A stretch of 64,000 bases of DNA from an uncultured Monoglobus sp. (GTDB taxonomy: Bacteria > Bacillota > Clostridia > Monoglobales > Monoglobaceae), in contig CANRGH010000001.1 in the NCBI GenBank assembly GCA_947630135.1, positions 1 through 64,000 of the forward strand. The letters run 5' to 3'. Below, one piece after another: positions 15,335-24,800 of the stretch. A program made the position numbers and the translations under genes. The notes under the pieces are model-generated. The model was not told the DNA's origin, ran no database searches, and worked only from the letters and a program-made list of their open reading frames with translations. The stretch's first letter is position 1. Every line of letters begins with the position of its first letter.

Positions 15335-17070
15335 AGATTATAATAGATCCCTTTCTTTGCGAGGAGCTCGGCGTGCGTGCCCTGCTCCTCTATTCCTTTT
15401 TCGGTAAGAACAAGGATCAGGTCTGCGTTCCTTATCGTGGTCAGGCGGTGCGCGATCACAAACACCGTGCGGCCCTTCGCGAGCTCGTCAAGCGATCTCT
15501 GCACAAGCCTCTCGCTCTCGTTGTCAAGGGCCGAGGTGGCCTCGTCAAGTATGATTATCGGCGGATTTTTGAGGAAAACGCGCGCAATGCTGATGCGCTG
15601 CTTCTGGCCGCCCGAAAGCTTGACTCCGCGCTCGCCGACATAGGTGTTATAGCCCCTCGGCAGCAGCTTGATAAAATCATGGGCGCCCGCCCTCTTGGCC
15701 GCCGCGATAACCGCCTCGCGCGAGGCGCCGGGCAGACCGTACTCGATATTCTCAAACACGGTTCCCGAAAACAAATAGACATCCTGCTGCACAACGCCGA
15801 TCGAGCCGCGCAGCGATTTCAGCGTCACATCGCGTAAATCGTTCCCGTCGATCATGATCCTTCCCTCGGTCACGTCATAGAATCTCGGGATAAGGCTGCA
15901 CAGCGTCGTTTTTCCGCTGCCCGACGGGCCCACGAGCGCGACGTTGCCGCCTTTTTTAATATCAAGATTGATCCCGGTCAGCACGTTGGTGTTGTCGTCG
16001 CTGTAATGGAAGCCCACGTTTTCAAAGCGTATCTCGCCTCGAACGCTAGACAACTCGCGCGCGTCGGGCGCGTCGGTTATGTCAACGGGCGCGTCCATGA
16101 TCTCAAGAAAACGCTCAATTCCGGTCATGCCGCGCTGGAACTGCTCGGTGAACTGAATTATCGTCTGAATGGTCGTGAGCAGGGTGCTGACATACAGCAG
16201 ATACGCCGTGAAGTCCGCGGCGTTTATTTTTCCGCCCATCAGAAACAGAGCGCAGGCGATCGTCACAATGAGATACATGACGCCCTGGAAAAAGCGGTTC
16301 GAGGTCTGAAAGCCCGCCATGTAGAAATATCCCTCTTTTTTGGTGTCAAGGAACTTCTCGTTGCCCTGCTCGAACTTTTCGGCCTCGATATCCTCATTTG
16401 CGAACGACTTCACCACGCGGATACCGAGCAGCGAGTCCTCGACCTGAGAGTTGATCTCGCCGATCTGATCGCGCTGCCGCTTGAACGCCCGCCTCATGCG
16501 GGTGTTGAAAAACTTGACGAAAAACAGAACCAAAGGCAGCGCCGCGAAAACGATGACCGTCAGCGGAATGTTTATTCCGCAGAGTATCGCGAACGACACC
16601 ACGATCTTAAGAGCGCAGATGAACATTTCCTCGGGGCAGTGGTGCGCGAACTCGGTTATGTCAAACAGATCGGATGTAATTCTCGCCATGATCTGGCCGA
16701 CCTTGTGCTCGGAATAATACGAGTGCGAAAGCCGCTCCAGATGGTCGAACAAATCTCTGCGCATGTCGGTCTCCATTTTCGCGCCCATGATGTGGCCCGT
16801 GTCGGCCATATAGAAGTTGGCGGCCGCGTCGATAACGCGCAGCAGCAGATAAAACAGGCCAACCTTGAGGATCAGCGCAACGGTCAGCGACGCGGGGTCG
16901 CTGAGACCGAGATTGCTTATGTATCTGACCAGCATGGGAAAGACCAGCTCGCACACCGTCGAAAGCGACGCGCAAAACAGGTCAAGGACCAATATCCACT
17001 TGTAACGTTTAAAATAAGGCACGAACCGCCTTATCAGGTACCCGAGCCGCATAGGCTGCTTTTCCGCCAT
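15322..17070 (-). CDS. ABC exporter, fused permease-ATPase
   Basis: A 582-aa half transporter of the MsbA/BmrA type. Six transmembrane helices (~1-320) are followed by an ATPase with Walker A GPSGSGKTT (~380), signature LSGGQKQRISIAR and Walker B IIILDEATSALD, then the switch His in VIAHRL. It exports lipids, drugs or peptides as a homodimer or heterodimer. The substrate cannot be read from the sequence. No second half transporter is adjacent, so a homodimer is likely. SD GGAG precedes the ATG, 35 nt after the MNT-HEPN gene on the same strand. Confidence 0.93.
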   Translation of the reverse strand: MAEKQPMRLGYLIRRFVPYFKRYKWILVLDLFCASLSTVCELVFPMLVRYISNLGLSDPASLTVALILKVGLFYLLLRVIDAAANFYMADTGHIMGAKMETDMRRDLFDHLERLSHSYYSEHKVGQIMARITSDLFDITEFAHHCPEEMFICALKIVVSFAILCGINIPLTVIVFAALPLVLFFVKFFNTRMRRAFKRQRDQIGEINSQVEDSLLGIRVVKSFANEDIEAEKFEQGNEKFLDTKKEGYFYMAGFQTSNRFFQGVMYLIVTIACALFLMGGKINAADFTAYLLYVSTLLTTIQTIIQFTEQFQRGMTGIERFLEIMDAPVDITDAPDARELSSVRGEIRFENVGFHYSDDNTNVLTGINLDIKKGGNVALVGPSGSGKTTLCSLIPRFYDVTEGRIMIDGNDLRDVTLKSLRGSIGVVQQDVYLFSGTVFENIEYGLPGASREAVIAAAKRAGAHDFIKLLPRGYNTYVGERGVKLSGGQKQRISIARVFLKNPPIIILDEATSALDNESERLVQRSLDELAKGRTVFVIAHRLTTIRNADLILVLTEKGIEEQGTHAELLAKKGIYYNLYNS

Positions 17071-17105
17071 ATTCCGTTCTCTTCTCCTTTAGATTTAGTT
17101 CAGAT

Positions 17106-17783
17106 TTAAATTTGTTTCTCCGAGAGTGTGCTCTCAAGCTCATCAAACAGTTTAATATGCTTTGACTTTATCCTCGCGAATATCTCGTCCGCGTCCTCCT
17201 CGTCATACACATGAGACGTGGAGTTGCGATCACGGATAATCGAGAGCCAACCTTCGCCGTCCATGATGATCGAATTGCTCAGCGCCTCGCGCAGAACATT
17301 TTTCGGATTATTAATATCGCCGATCTCCTGCATGAGAAGGTATTCCCGCATGGTTTTCCACGACAGTTCCGCGGTAAACTCAAATCTCTGAATAACTCCG
17401 TCGCGTATGGTAAGGCTTCCGCTCCCCTCAGCCTCTTTGAGCGACTCATGCAGTCTCGACAGCGCGTTTTTGTAGTTATTAAACTTTATTTCAAATTTGT
17501 TCATAATATCAACTCCGTCGCGTAAAATATTCGCATAAAGCTCCGTGTCGGCATGACGCTTTTCAATAAACACCGTGTCTATCTTCCGCAGCGTTTCCAC
17601 AGCCTCGACTTCGCCCAAAAAAGACTCTTTTTCCGCGTCGGTCATGCCCGGCGCGAAAACGGCTATGTCATAATCGGAATTTTCATCATTGTCGCCCCGC
17701 GCTCTTGAGCCGAACAGCACGAGCCTTTTCACCGAACCGCAGCGAAGAGCGATCTCCCCGAGCGCATGTATCACCTTGTCCAT
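17106..17783 (-). CDS. Fused MNT nucleotidyltransferase-HEPN (HI0073/HI0074-like) protein
   Basis: 225 aa from the ATG at 17783; a TTG 19 codons earlier has no SD. The N-terminal ~100 residues are a minimal nucleotidyltransferase with GSRARG and the metal-binding pair in SDYDIAVF. The C-terminal ~120 residues resemble HI0074 substrate-binding/HEPN proteins, with WKTMREYL and an R-N-x3-H motif in RNSTSH. In type VII HEPN-MNT toxin-antitoxin systems the MNT enzyme AMPylates and silences a separate HEPN RNase. Here both are one polypeptide. Whether it is toxic, self-modifying or a repurposed enzyme is unknown. Confidence 0.8.
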   Translation of the reverse strand: MDKVIHALGEIALRCGSVKRLVLFGSRARGDNDENSDYDIAVFAPGMTDAEKESFLGEVEAVETLRKIDTVFIEKRHADTELYANILRDGVDIMNKFEIKFNNYKNALSRLHESLKEAEGSGSLTIRDGVIQRFEFTAELSWKTMREYLLMQEIGDINNPKNVLREALSNSIIMDGEGWLSIIRDRNSTSHVYDEEDADEIFARIKSKHIKLFDELESTLSEKQI

Positions 17784-17850
17784 ACCGTCACATCCTGAAT
17801 TTATATAAAATATTTTAACACAATTTGTCTTTTGAGTCAATGATTTCGAT

Positions 17851-20154
17851 TTATTTGCCGCGCTCCACGCACGGGAGCTTGAGCAGCAGGCGCAGGATAT
17901 TTTTCGCCGCCTGCTGGAGCTCGCCCCTCGTCAGGCTGCCGTTTTTCAGCGCGGCGAGCGTGTTGTCGGCCCCGCTGTTCGCCTTGGGGCTTTTTTGGAC
18001 CATGTAAATATCACAGCCCGCCCGAAGCATTGCGGCGGTATCGCGCTTCGACGGTGCCGACGCGCTGCCGAGCCCCGCCCACCAGTCGGTCATGATCATG
18101 CCTTTAAAGCCGAACTCACCGCGTATTATTCCGGTCAGCATTTCGTAATTCGAGCCGCACATCTCGCCGTTTACCGCGTTATAGGCCGTCATTATCGCCT
18201 CGGGCTTTGACAGCTCCATGGCGTACTCAAGCGGCTTTAAATAAATCTCTCTCAAGGCCCGCTCGGATATGATCGAGTCAGAGGTCTTGCGGTCCTTCTC
18301 GCGGTTATTGGCCGCGATATGCTTGAGCGTGCCGCAGACATGCTTTGTCCTGAGCCCGTTCAGAGCCGACGCAGCGATCACTCCGCTCACATACGGGTCC
18401 TCGGAAAAATACTCAAAATTCCTGCCGCACAGCGGGTTCCTGTGAATGTTAAATCCCGGGCCCAACAGCAGATCAACATCATTCTCCCTCATCTCGCCGC
18501 CTATCCGGCGGTATATGTCAAAAACAAGCTTCTTGTTCCACGAGCACGCGAGCATGGTTCCTATCGGAACGAGCGTCGCCTTGTCGCCGTTGTCAAAGCG
18601 CAGCCCCGACGGCCCGTCGGTTCCGGCCGCGACAGGCACTCCGAGCCCGCGGAGCCCTCGCGAAACGCCGCCGAACGCGGTTCCCGTCCCAGGGCGCACA
18701 CGTCTGCTGTTCATGCCCTCGCCGCGGCAAAGGCAGGCCAGCTCTTTGTCCGAAAGCGGCGCGACAAACTCGTTGACCGATACAACTCCCTCGCGCACGT
18801 CCTTGATCATGAATTTTTTCCTGCCCGGCCTCTTGATCTCGGCGGGAGGGTTTTCGCGCCTTAACGCGGTTTTTCTTATCGGCGCGGGCTCAAAGAGCGG
18901 GCCGTTTTCATCAAAGCCGCAAAGCCTGCTAAACGGCTCTCTCGGCGCGGCAAGCGATCTGCAGCGTCTGAAAATTTCGTCCTTATAAAGCTCAAATCTG
19001 ACGACCGCGCTCCTGTCGCGGACGTTTTTGGCCAAAATAAGCCGATATGTTCCCTTGTCGGCTTTATAGCAGAGATTTCTGTCATCGTAATACGAAAGCC
19101 TTGACAGCGGGAATTTTATCTCAAGCTCCTGCTCCTCTCCCGGGCGCAGAGAGCGCGTCTTGGCAAACTCGATAAGCGTGAGCTTCGGCCGCGGCAGCGC
19201 GCACTCGGGCGGTTCGGCGTACACTTGAACCACCTCTTTGCCAACCGCCGCGCCTGTATTTTTGACGGCGGCGTTTAATTTGATCTCGCCGCCCGCGATA
19301 ACCGCCGATCGGCAGCTTATCTTAAACTCGGTATATGACAGGCCGAAACCGAACGGGTACAGGACTTTTTCGGGGCAGAATGTCTCAAAATATCTGTAGC
19401 CCACAAATATGTCCTCTTTGTAATATATCTTGTTGCCCTCGTCATAGCCCGCGGCCGACGGATAATCCTGATAGCTTCTCGCGATCGTGTCGGTCAGCCG
19501 CCCGCTCGGCGAAACTCCGCAAAGCACGTCGGCAACCGCCTCGCCACCCTCCTGGCCGCCCTGCCAGATATAAAGAAGCGCGTCAATTTCAAGCGCCTCC
19601 GCCCGGCTCGTGTCAATGACCGCTGGAACGTTCAGCAAGACGATCACCTTTTTGAAATATGCGCGTACCGCCCTCAGCGTATTAAGCTCGGTGTCGGTCA
19701 GCAGCCAGCCGCCTTTGCCAAAAAAGCTGTCCTGCTCCTCGCCCGACGAGCGGCCGATCACCACGATCGCCGTGTCGGAGGTCTCCGCCGTTTTTTTCAC
19801 AAAATCGTCGTCAAGCTCGGGCTCCTCCTGGAACAGCGGACGCGACGCCCACATTCCGCCGCCCTCGGACACGGGATTTTTCAAGACCCAGTCCCTGTAA
19901 AAATCCGCCAACTCCTTGTTCAAGCTGACGCCCGAATTTTCAAGCGCCGACAAAATATCGGTTTGATACTCCGTGTTCACGCTGCCGCCCGAGCCCGTTC
20001 CGCCCGCGTTGTAGTCGATCTGCGCGCGGCCGAAGATCGCGACCTTCTCGCGCCGTTTAAGCGGCAGAGCGCCGTTTTTATTTTCAAGCATAACAATCCC
20101 CTCCGCGGCCGCCCTGCGTGCTGTGGAGGCAGTCTTTCTCATAGCCTCGGTCAT
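17851..20154 (-). CDS. GH3 beta-glycosidase with inverted domain order
   Basis: A 767-aa cytoplasmic enzyme without a signal peptide. The usual C-terminal GH3 domain comes first (LLENKNGALPLKRREKVAIF; ~20-260), then a fibronectin III-like domain (~270-370). The catalytic barrel comes last, with KHIAANNREKDR (~615) and the nucleophile Asp in MIMTDWWAG (~689). A few clostridial and ruminal beta-glucosidases are known to have this inverted arrangement, so it is a recognised but minority architecture. Likely substrates are short beta-glucosides or related oligosaccharides. SD GGGAGAG precedes the ATG. The amidase gene is 35 nt upstream. Confidence 0.9.
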   Translation of the reverse strand: MTEAMRKTASTARRAAAEGIVMLENKNGALPLKRREKVAIFGRAQIDYNAGGTGSGGSVNTEYQTDILSALENSGVSLNKELADFYRDWVLKNPVSEGGGMWASRPLFQEEPELDDDFVKKTAETSDTAIVVIGRSSGEEQDSFFGKGGWLLTDTELNTLRAVRAYFKKVIVLLNVPAVIDTSRAEALEIDALLYIWQGGQEGGEAVADVLCGVSPSGRLTDTIARSYQDYPSAAGYDEGNKIYYKEDIFVGYRYFETFCPEKVLYPFGFGLSYTEFKISCRSAVIAGGEIKLNAAVKNTGAAVGKEVVQVYAEPPECALPRPKLTLIEFAKTRSLRPGEEQELEIKFPLSRLSYYDDRNLCYKADKGTYRLILAKNVRDRSAVVRFELYKDEIFRRCRSLAAPREPFSRLCGFDENGPLFEPAPIRKTALRRENPPAEIKRPGRKKFMIKDVREGVVSVNEFVAPLSDKELACLCRGEGMNSRRVRPGTGTAFGGVSRGLRGLGVPVAAGTDGPSGLRFDNGDKATLVPIGTMLACSWNKKLVFDIYRRIGGEMRENDVDLLLGPGFNIHRNPLCGRNFEYFSEDPYVSGVIAASALNGLRTKHVCGTLKHIAANNREKDRKTSDSIISERALREIYLKPLEYAMELSKPEAIMTAYNAVNGEMCGSNYEMLTGIIRGEFGFKGMIMTDWWAGLGSASAPSKRDTAAMLRAGCDIYMVQKSPKANSGADNTLAALKNGSLTRGELQQAAKNILRLLLKLPCVERGK

Positions 20155-20189
20155 TTCATACTCTCCCTTCGATCTAACCCCTTGATCTG

Positions 20190-21467
20190 TCAGTTATTAA
20201 TATATTTGTCTATTCCGCTTGCTATCGCTTTTCCGATTTGCTCATACTCGCTGTTTAGTATCGCGAGGTCCGAGGAATTGTCAAAAAATCCGCACTCGAT
20301 ATAGGCGATCGGGATCGGGCTCTTGCAGAACAGGATCAATTCGGGCATATACGGATAGCATCCGCCCATATACGCCGAAAGACTTGTATCGGCCACGATC
20401 TCATCGTTTATAAATTTACCTGCGCGGTTGCTTAAATCCGCGTAGTTTGACGGGATCCCCGCCTGATCGTAAACGCCCGACAGCTCGATATAGGCGCTGC
20501 CTCTGCCTCCGCCCGCGTTCGAGTGTATGCAGACAAACAGATCGGCGTCGGGCGCGGCGGACGTGTCATTATCCGGATAGCAGTATATGAGCCGCTTGGT
20601 CATCGACGGGTTCTCGTCGTTTGTGTTTCTTGTCATGCGCACCTCGTAGCCCATTTCCTCAAGATATTTTTTTGCGAACATGCAGTTGCGCAGGGTTATC
20701 TCGGGCTCAAGTTTGCGATCGCCCGCGCCGATCGGGTACCAGCAGCTTCCGCCTTCGGTAACTCTGCCCGAGCAGCCATATCCGCCGCAGTCCTGCCATG
20801 TCGTGCCGCTCTTCCAATGTCGCCACTCACCCCAGCCGCCTTTTGCGGAATTGTATATCCAGCCGTCGGCAGCCTTCTGCTCGTCGCTCATGTTCCCCGA
20901 AAGCCTGCCATGGCCGGGATCGAGCACGATCACTCCGCGCGAGACCTTTTTCGTCTCAACGGGATTTGGATTGTCATTTATCGGGATCCACGATATTTTA
21001 ACGTCGGCGCGGCGCAGCTCCTGGCTGAAGCTCACCTCGCCGTAGGCCTTCAGCGCGTTAAGCGGGACCATGGTGCTGCCGTCGATGCTGAACGCAGTGA
21101 TCGGCTCTCCCTGCAGATAGGTTGTGATGTCGGTTTGGATAACGTCCGCGAACTTAACGCCGAGCCCGTCGTATTTATACACGATGCCGGTGCCCGCTGC
21201 GAAGGATTGATCATCCGCGGGCGCGATCGAAAGAGAGCGTGTGCCGTTGTCCCAGACCACGTCAAATCCGTATTTGCGCAGATCCTCGGCGATAACCACG
21301 GTATAGCCGCCCACGTTGTAGGACGGGATCGGCTGGTTGTTGATATAAGCCACAATATCGGTGTAAACCGCCTCGCCGATAACGTCGCCCGACTCCGCCC
21401 TCGCGCCCGCCGCAAAGCCGAAGCACAGCGCAAGCGTTAAAAATAAACATAATAATCTTTTAGTCAT
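20190..21467 (-). CDS. N-acetylmuramoyl-L-alanine amidase with stalk domain
   Basis: A 425-aa secreted protein. A signal peptide (1-24) precedes a copper-amine-oxidase-N-type stalk region (~30-160, with PIPSYNVGGYTVVIAEDLRKYG). An Amidase_3 catalytic domain follows, with VLDPGHG (first Zn His), the EITLRN Glu, CIHSNAG (second His) and catalytic Glu in AYIECGF. It cleaves the bond between MurNAc and the stem peptide. A ~70-residue Trp/Gly-rich insertion sits between the first His and the Glu. It is upstream of the permuted GH3 by 35 nt, suggesting an operon. Confidence 0.92.
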   Translation of the reverse strand: MTKRLLCLFLTLALCFGFAAGARAESGDVIGEAVYTDIVAYINNQPIPSYNVGGYTVVIAEDLRKYGFDVVWDNGTRSLSIAPADDQSFAAGTGIVYKYDGLGVKFADVIQTDITTYLQGEPITAFSIDGSTMVPLNALKAYGEVSFSQELRRADVKISWIPINDNPNPVETKKVSRGVIVLDPGHGRLSGNMSDEQKAADGWIYNSAKGGWGEWRHWKSGTTWQDCGGYGCSGRVTEGGSCWYPIGAGDRKLEPEITLRNCMFAKKYLEEMGYEVRMTRNTNDENPSMTKRLIYCYPDNDTSAAPDADLFVCIHSNAGGGRGSAYIELSGVYDQAGIPSNYADLSNRAGKFINDEIVADTSLSAYMGGCYPYMPELILFCKSPIPIAYIECGFFDNSSDLAILNSEYEQIGKAIASGIDKYINN

Positions 21468-21510
21468 AATATTTCTCCTATCTGTCTCCCCTGCCTTTAG
21501 GTGGGGGAGA

Positions 21511-21722
21511 CACGGGCGGCCGAGGTCGTCCGCCCCTACGACATTTTGCGTACCATGTTCGTAGGGGACGGCGCCCTCGACGTCCCGCAGGGCGGATATT
21601 ATCCGCCCGTTTCAATGACTACATCAGCTTATGATGGACGCCCGGCTGCCGTCGTCCCTGCCTCCCTTGCCTTTATGAGGATGAGCCTGACGGGCGGCAG
21701 ATTGCCGCCCCTACAAGTTTCA
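21511..21722. repeat. REP/BIME-like repeat block E
   Basis: GTAG-headed hairpins lie at about 21513-21539 (-), 21560-21586 (+) and 21694-21714 (-), plus a GGGCGGAT/ATCCGCCC palindrome at about 21590-21609. The block fills the gap upstream of the amidase gene. The rest of 21468-21847 holds only the terminator below. Confidence 0.72.
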
Positions 21723-21775
21723 CCACAGCGCCCTATATATCCCAAACTCATCATACCACAAAAAAGAAAAAAATG

Positions 21776-21807
21776 CAAGGACCCGCGGGATTTTCCGCGG
21801 GTCCTTG
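21776..21807 (-). terminator. Strong terminator after the giant GH3 gene
   Basis: A 13-bp perfect stem (CAAGGACCCGCGG and its complement) with a 6-nt loop. On the minus strand it is followed by CATTTTTTTCTTTTTT, marking the 3' end of the gene ending at 21848. Confidence 0.9.
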
Positions 21808-21847
21808 TTTGGATTAATTATTGGGAAGAATAATTATTTTTTAAAAA

Positions 21848-24800
21848 TCATTTAAGTCTCTCGTAACTGCCGATATTGTACACGTTTTCATAGCCCAGAA
21901 CCTTGGCCGTCTCGACCGCCTTGGCCGCTCTTGAGCCGCTCGCGCAGCAGAAGATCAATGTTTCGCCTTTTTCGTAGGACGCAAGCCCGTTCTCCAGATT
22001 GTCGATCGGGATATTAACGGAGTTTTCGGCATGATCCGCGGCGAACTCTTCGGCGGTGCGCACGTCTATCGCGACCGCTCCGCCCGCGATCAGAACATCC
22101 GCCTCGTCGGGCTCGATCGTGTCGGCTCCCAGATCGTTCATGGGAATTCTGACCTCGCTCGCGCCGTCGCCCGCGATCATGACTCCGTCCTCGATCGTCA
22201 TTGTCTTAAGATCAATATCCGACGCCTTTTTGAGCTGATAGCACTTCGCACAGTCGGTGAACATGATAACCAGTCCGCCGTCGCAGGCCGCGTACAGCCT
22301 GCCGTTGTACTCGGCGATAGCGTTGATATTATACCTGTCGCCGTAGCTGTACGGAACGTCGGAGGCATAGAATGTGTCGGTCCTGAGCTGAAGGCGCATG
22401 CCTTCGGGAAGCTCCACCCATACTTTAGACTCGCCTGTCCGATCATTTTTTGTAAGCGTGACGTCCTTTCCGTTCCACACCGCGTACTGCACAGGTCTGT
22501 CAAAATCCTCGGGCTCGTCGTCGGGCTGATCAGCCGTATCGGCCGATTTTGCCGTGCCGTAATACTCGACAATGATTGCGTAGAGGTCTTTGTTGGAGCT
22601 TCCGCCGTAGACATATACCGGCAGCTTTTCAGTTATCTCAAGACTTGCCGCCGCGGTTCCAGTGCCGCCGGGCATCTCGGTGTTAACGTCATCGCTCTGC
22701 CAGATCTTCATGCTTCTGGCCGCCTCGCTGCCCTGGAACACCGCCGAGACCTTGCAGGGCACTTTCTTGGGCGTGAAATAGAAATTTCTGTTGGTCGTGC
22801 TTCCTCCACCCGCTCTCCAGGCCTTGGTGAACTCGTAGCTGTATTCGGTCTCGTTAATATCCTTATAGGTGTATTTCGACGACGAGTCAACGACCGTCCA
22901 TGAACCGAAGCCAGATACGCCATTCACGGTCGTTCCGAGAGCGACTGTGTCCTTGTTGGTATTTGTGTTGGACGTGAGCTGACTGTAATCAAAGCTTGTG
23001 TAAGCCTTGTTCAGCGTGATGACCTCGATCTCACTCTCCACGGGTGTCGAGTAAGTATGTTCGATCGGCTCGGCAAGCGGGATCATACTCTGCGGACTGT
23101 CCCAAATGAATAATTTTATGCGGCTTCCGTCCGGGGCGCCGAGCGCTACGTTATACTCGCCTCCGCCGTTTATGACCGTGTCGGTGTCGATCACGTCAAG
23201 CGCTCCCTCATTGTCATAAGCCGCCGCGATCAGGCTCGCCTCCGCGGGAGCCGCACTGCCGCGATAAGTCACGCTGACCTTGAGGTTTCCGTCTGTTTTG
23301 TTTAATACCTTTTCTATAATGTACGGCTTATCGTCGTTGGGCACATAATGATTTATTCTGAAATAGTCAAGGTTTACTCCGTTTGTCTGAATGTATATGT
23401 CGCCTCTGCCGTCCTTGTCGATCTTGCCCGAGGCTTTCGCCGCGTCAATAACGCTCGGATTAAGTTTAAGCGATACCTCGGTCCATGCCGCCCAGCCGCC
23501 TGTCGCATCCGCCTGAACCGACGCGATCAGATTTTCGGCCTTCGAGTTCTTGTCAAGGCTCACATAGATCATGCCCGCGTTCCTGCCCGCGACTCTCGCG
23601 ATAAAGCTGTCAATATACTCAAGGTTGACCGACTTATAGAGCATCCACTCGTTCGCCGTGCTGCCCGCGTCAAATCCGCCGCTGGCTCCGTTCTGGGCGT
23701 CCTTGAGATTGGCCTTGCCGCCGTCGTCCGCAGTCTCGGCCTCGATCTGTGTCTCCACATCAACGATAAGTCTGCCGCAGGTTCCCGCAGCAATATCCGC
23801 CGCCGTGATCTGAACAATACCGTTGCCGTACACCGTCAGAGCGCCGGTTTCGTTATCTATATCCGCCACCCTGCGCGACGAGGGATCAACTTTTTTGATC
23901 TGCCATGTGAGCTTTGACGCGTCAACCTTGTTTCCGGAAGCGTCTTTGGCGACAAGCTCTCCCGTGTAGGGGTTCGCCTCGTTGACCGTTCCGGTACCGT
24001 TTTCGTACATTGGTATTCCGCCGTCGCGGTAATCTATAACGCCGTCGACTATAAACTGCGGATTTACCGACTCGATCGTGTAAGTCTCGCTCAAGTTATC
24101 CATTGTGATGTTCTTCATTCCGGAAATAACGCCGGGAATAATATTCTCTATATCATCCTTTGTCACGGCGTCGTTTATAGCCTTCACGCCGTCCGCGTAT
24201 ATCTTCTCGATCTCCGCCCAGCTCTCGGCTTTATACGCTGTCTTGGGCAGCGAGTCGCGGACTTCGGTCAACTGCGCGATCGCCGCCGTCTTGTCGGCCT
24301 CGCTCGCCTTGATCTGCAGCTCGTTCACGATCGGGAATGACGCGGTCTTGGTCTCGCCGCCGTATGTAACAGTCGTCGTAACCGTTGTGACGCCGGTCTT
24401 TGTTCCGGATGTAACGGTGCCGCCCGCGTCCACAGCCGCGATCCCGCTGTCAGCGCTCTCATAGGTTATCTCGGCTTCTCTCGGGTCGACCACAGTCTCG
24501 TCGCTCATAACGATACTGATGTTTGAATTAACGCTGTTCACTGCCTCGTGGCCGTTTCCGTTTTCGTCAACTCTGCCCAGAACGGTCACACCGTCCGGAT
24601 TTGCTCTTACCGTCTTTAATGTTGAGGCAAGCGTTCCCGTGACCTCGAACTTCGCCGAGTTCTTTGTGTCGGCCGAGCTTGAAGCCATATAGGCCGTGTA
24701 CGTTCCCTCGGGAACTATATCCTTCTGCGCCGCCTCGTCAAATAGGTACATATCTCTGATATTAAGCTCAATCGAAACGGTCTTGGTCTCGCCGGGCCGG

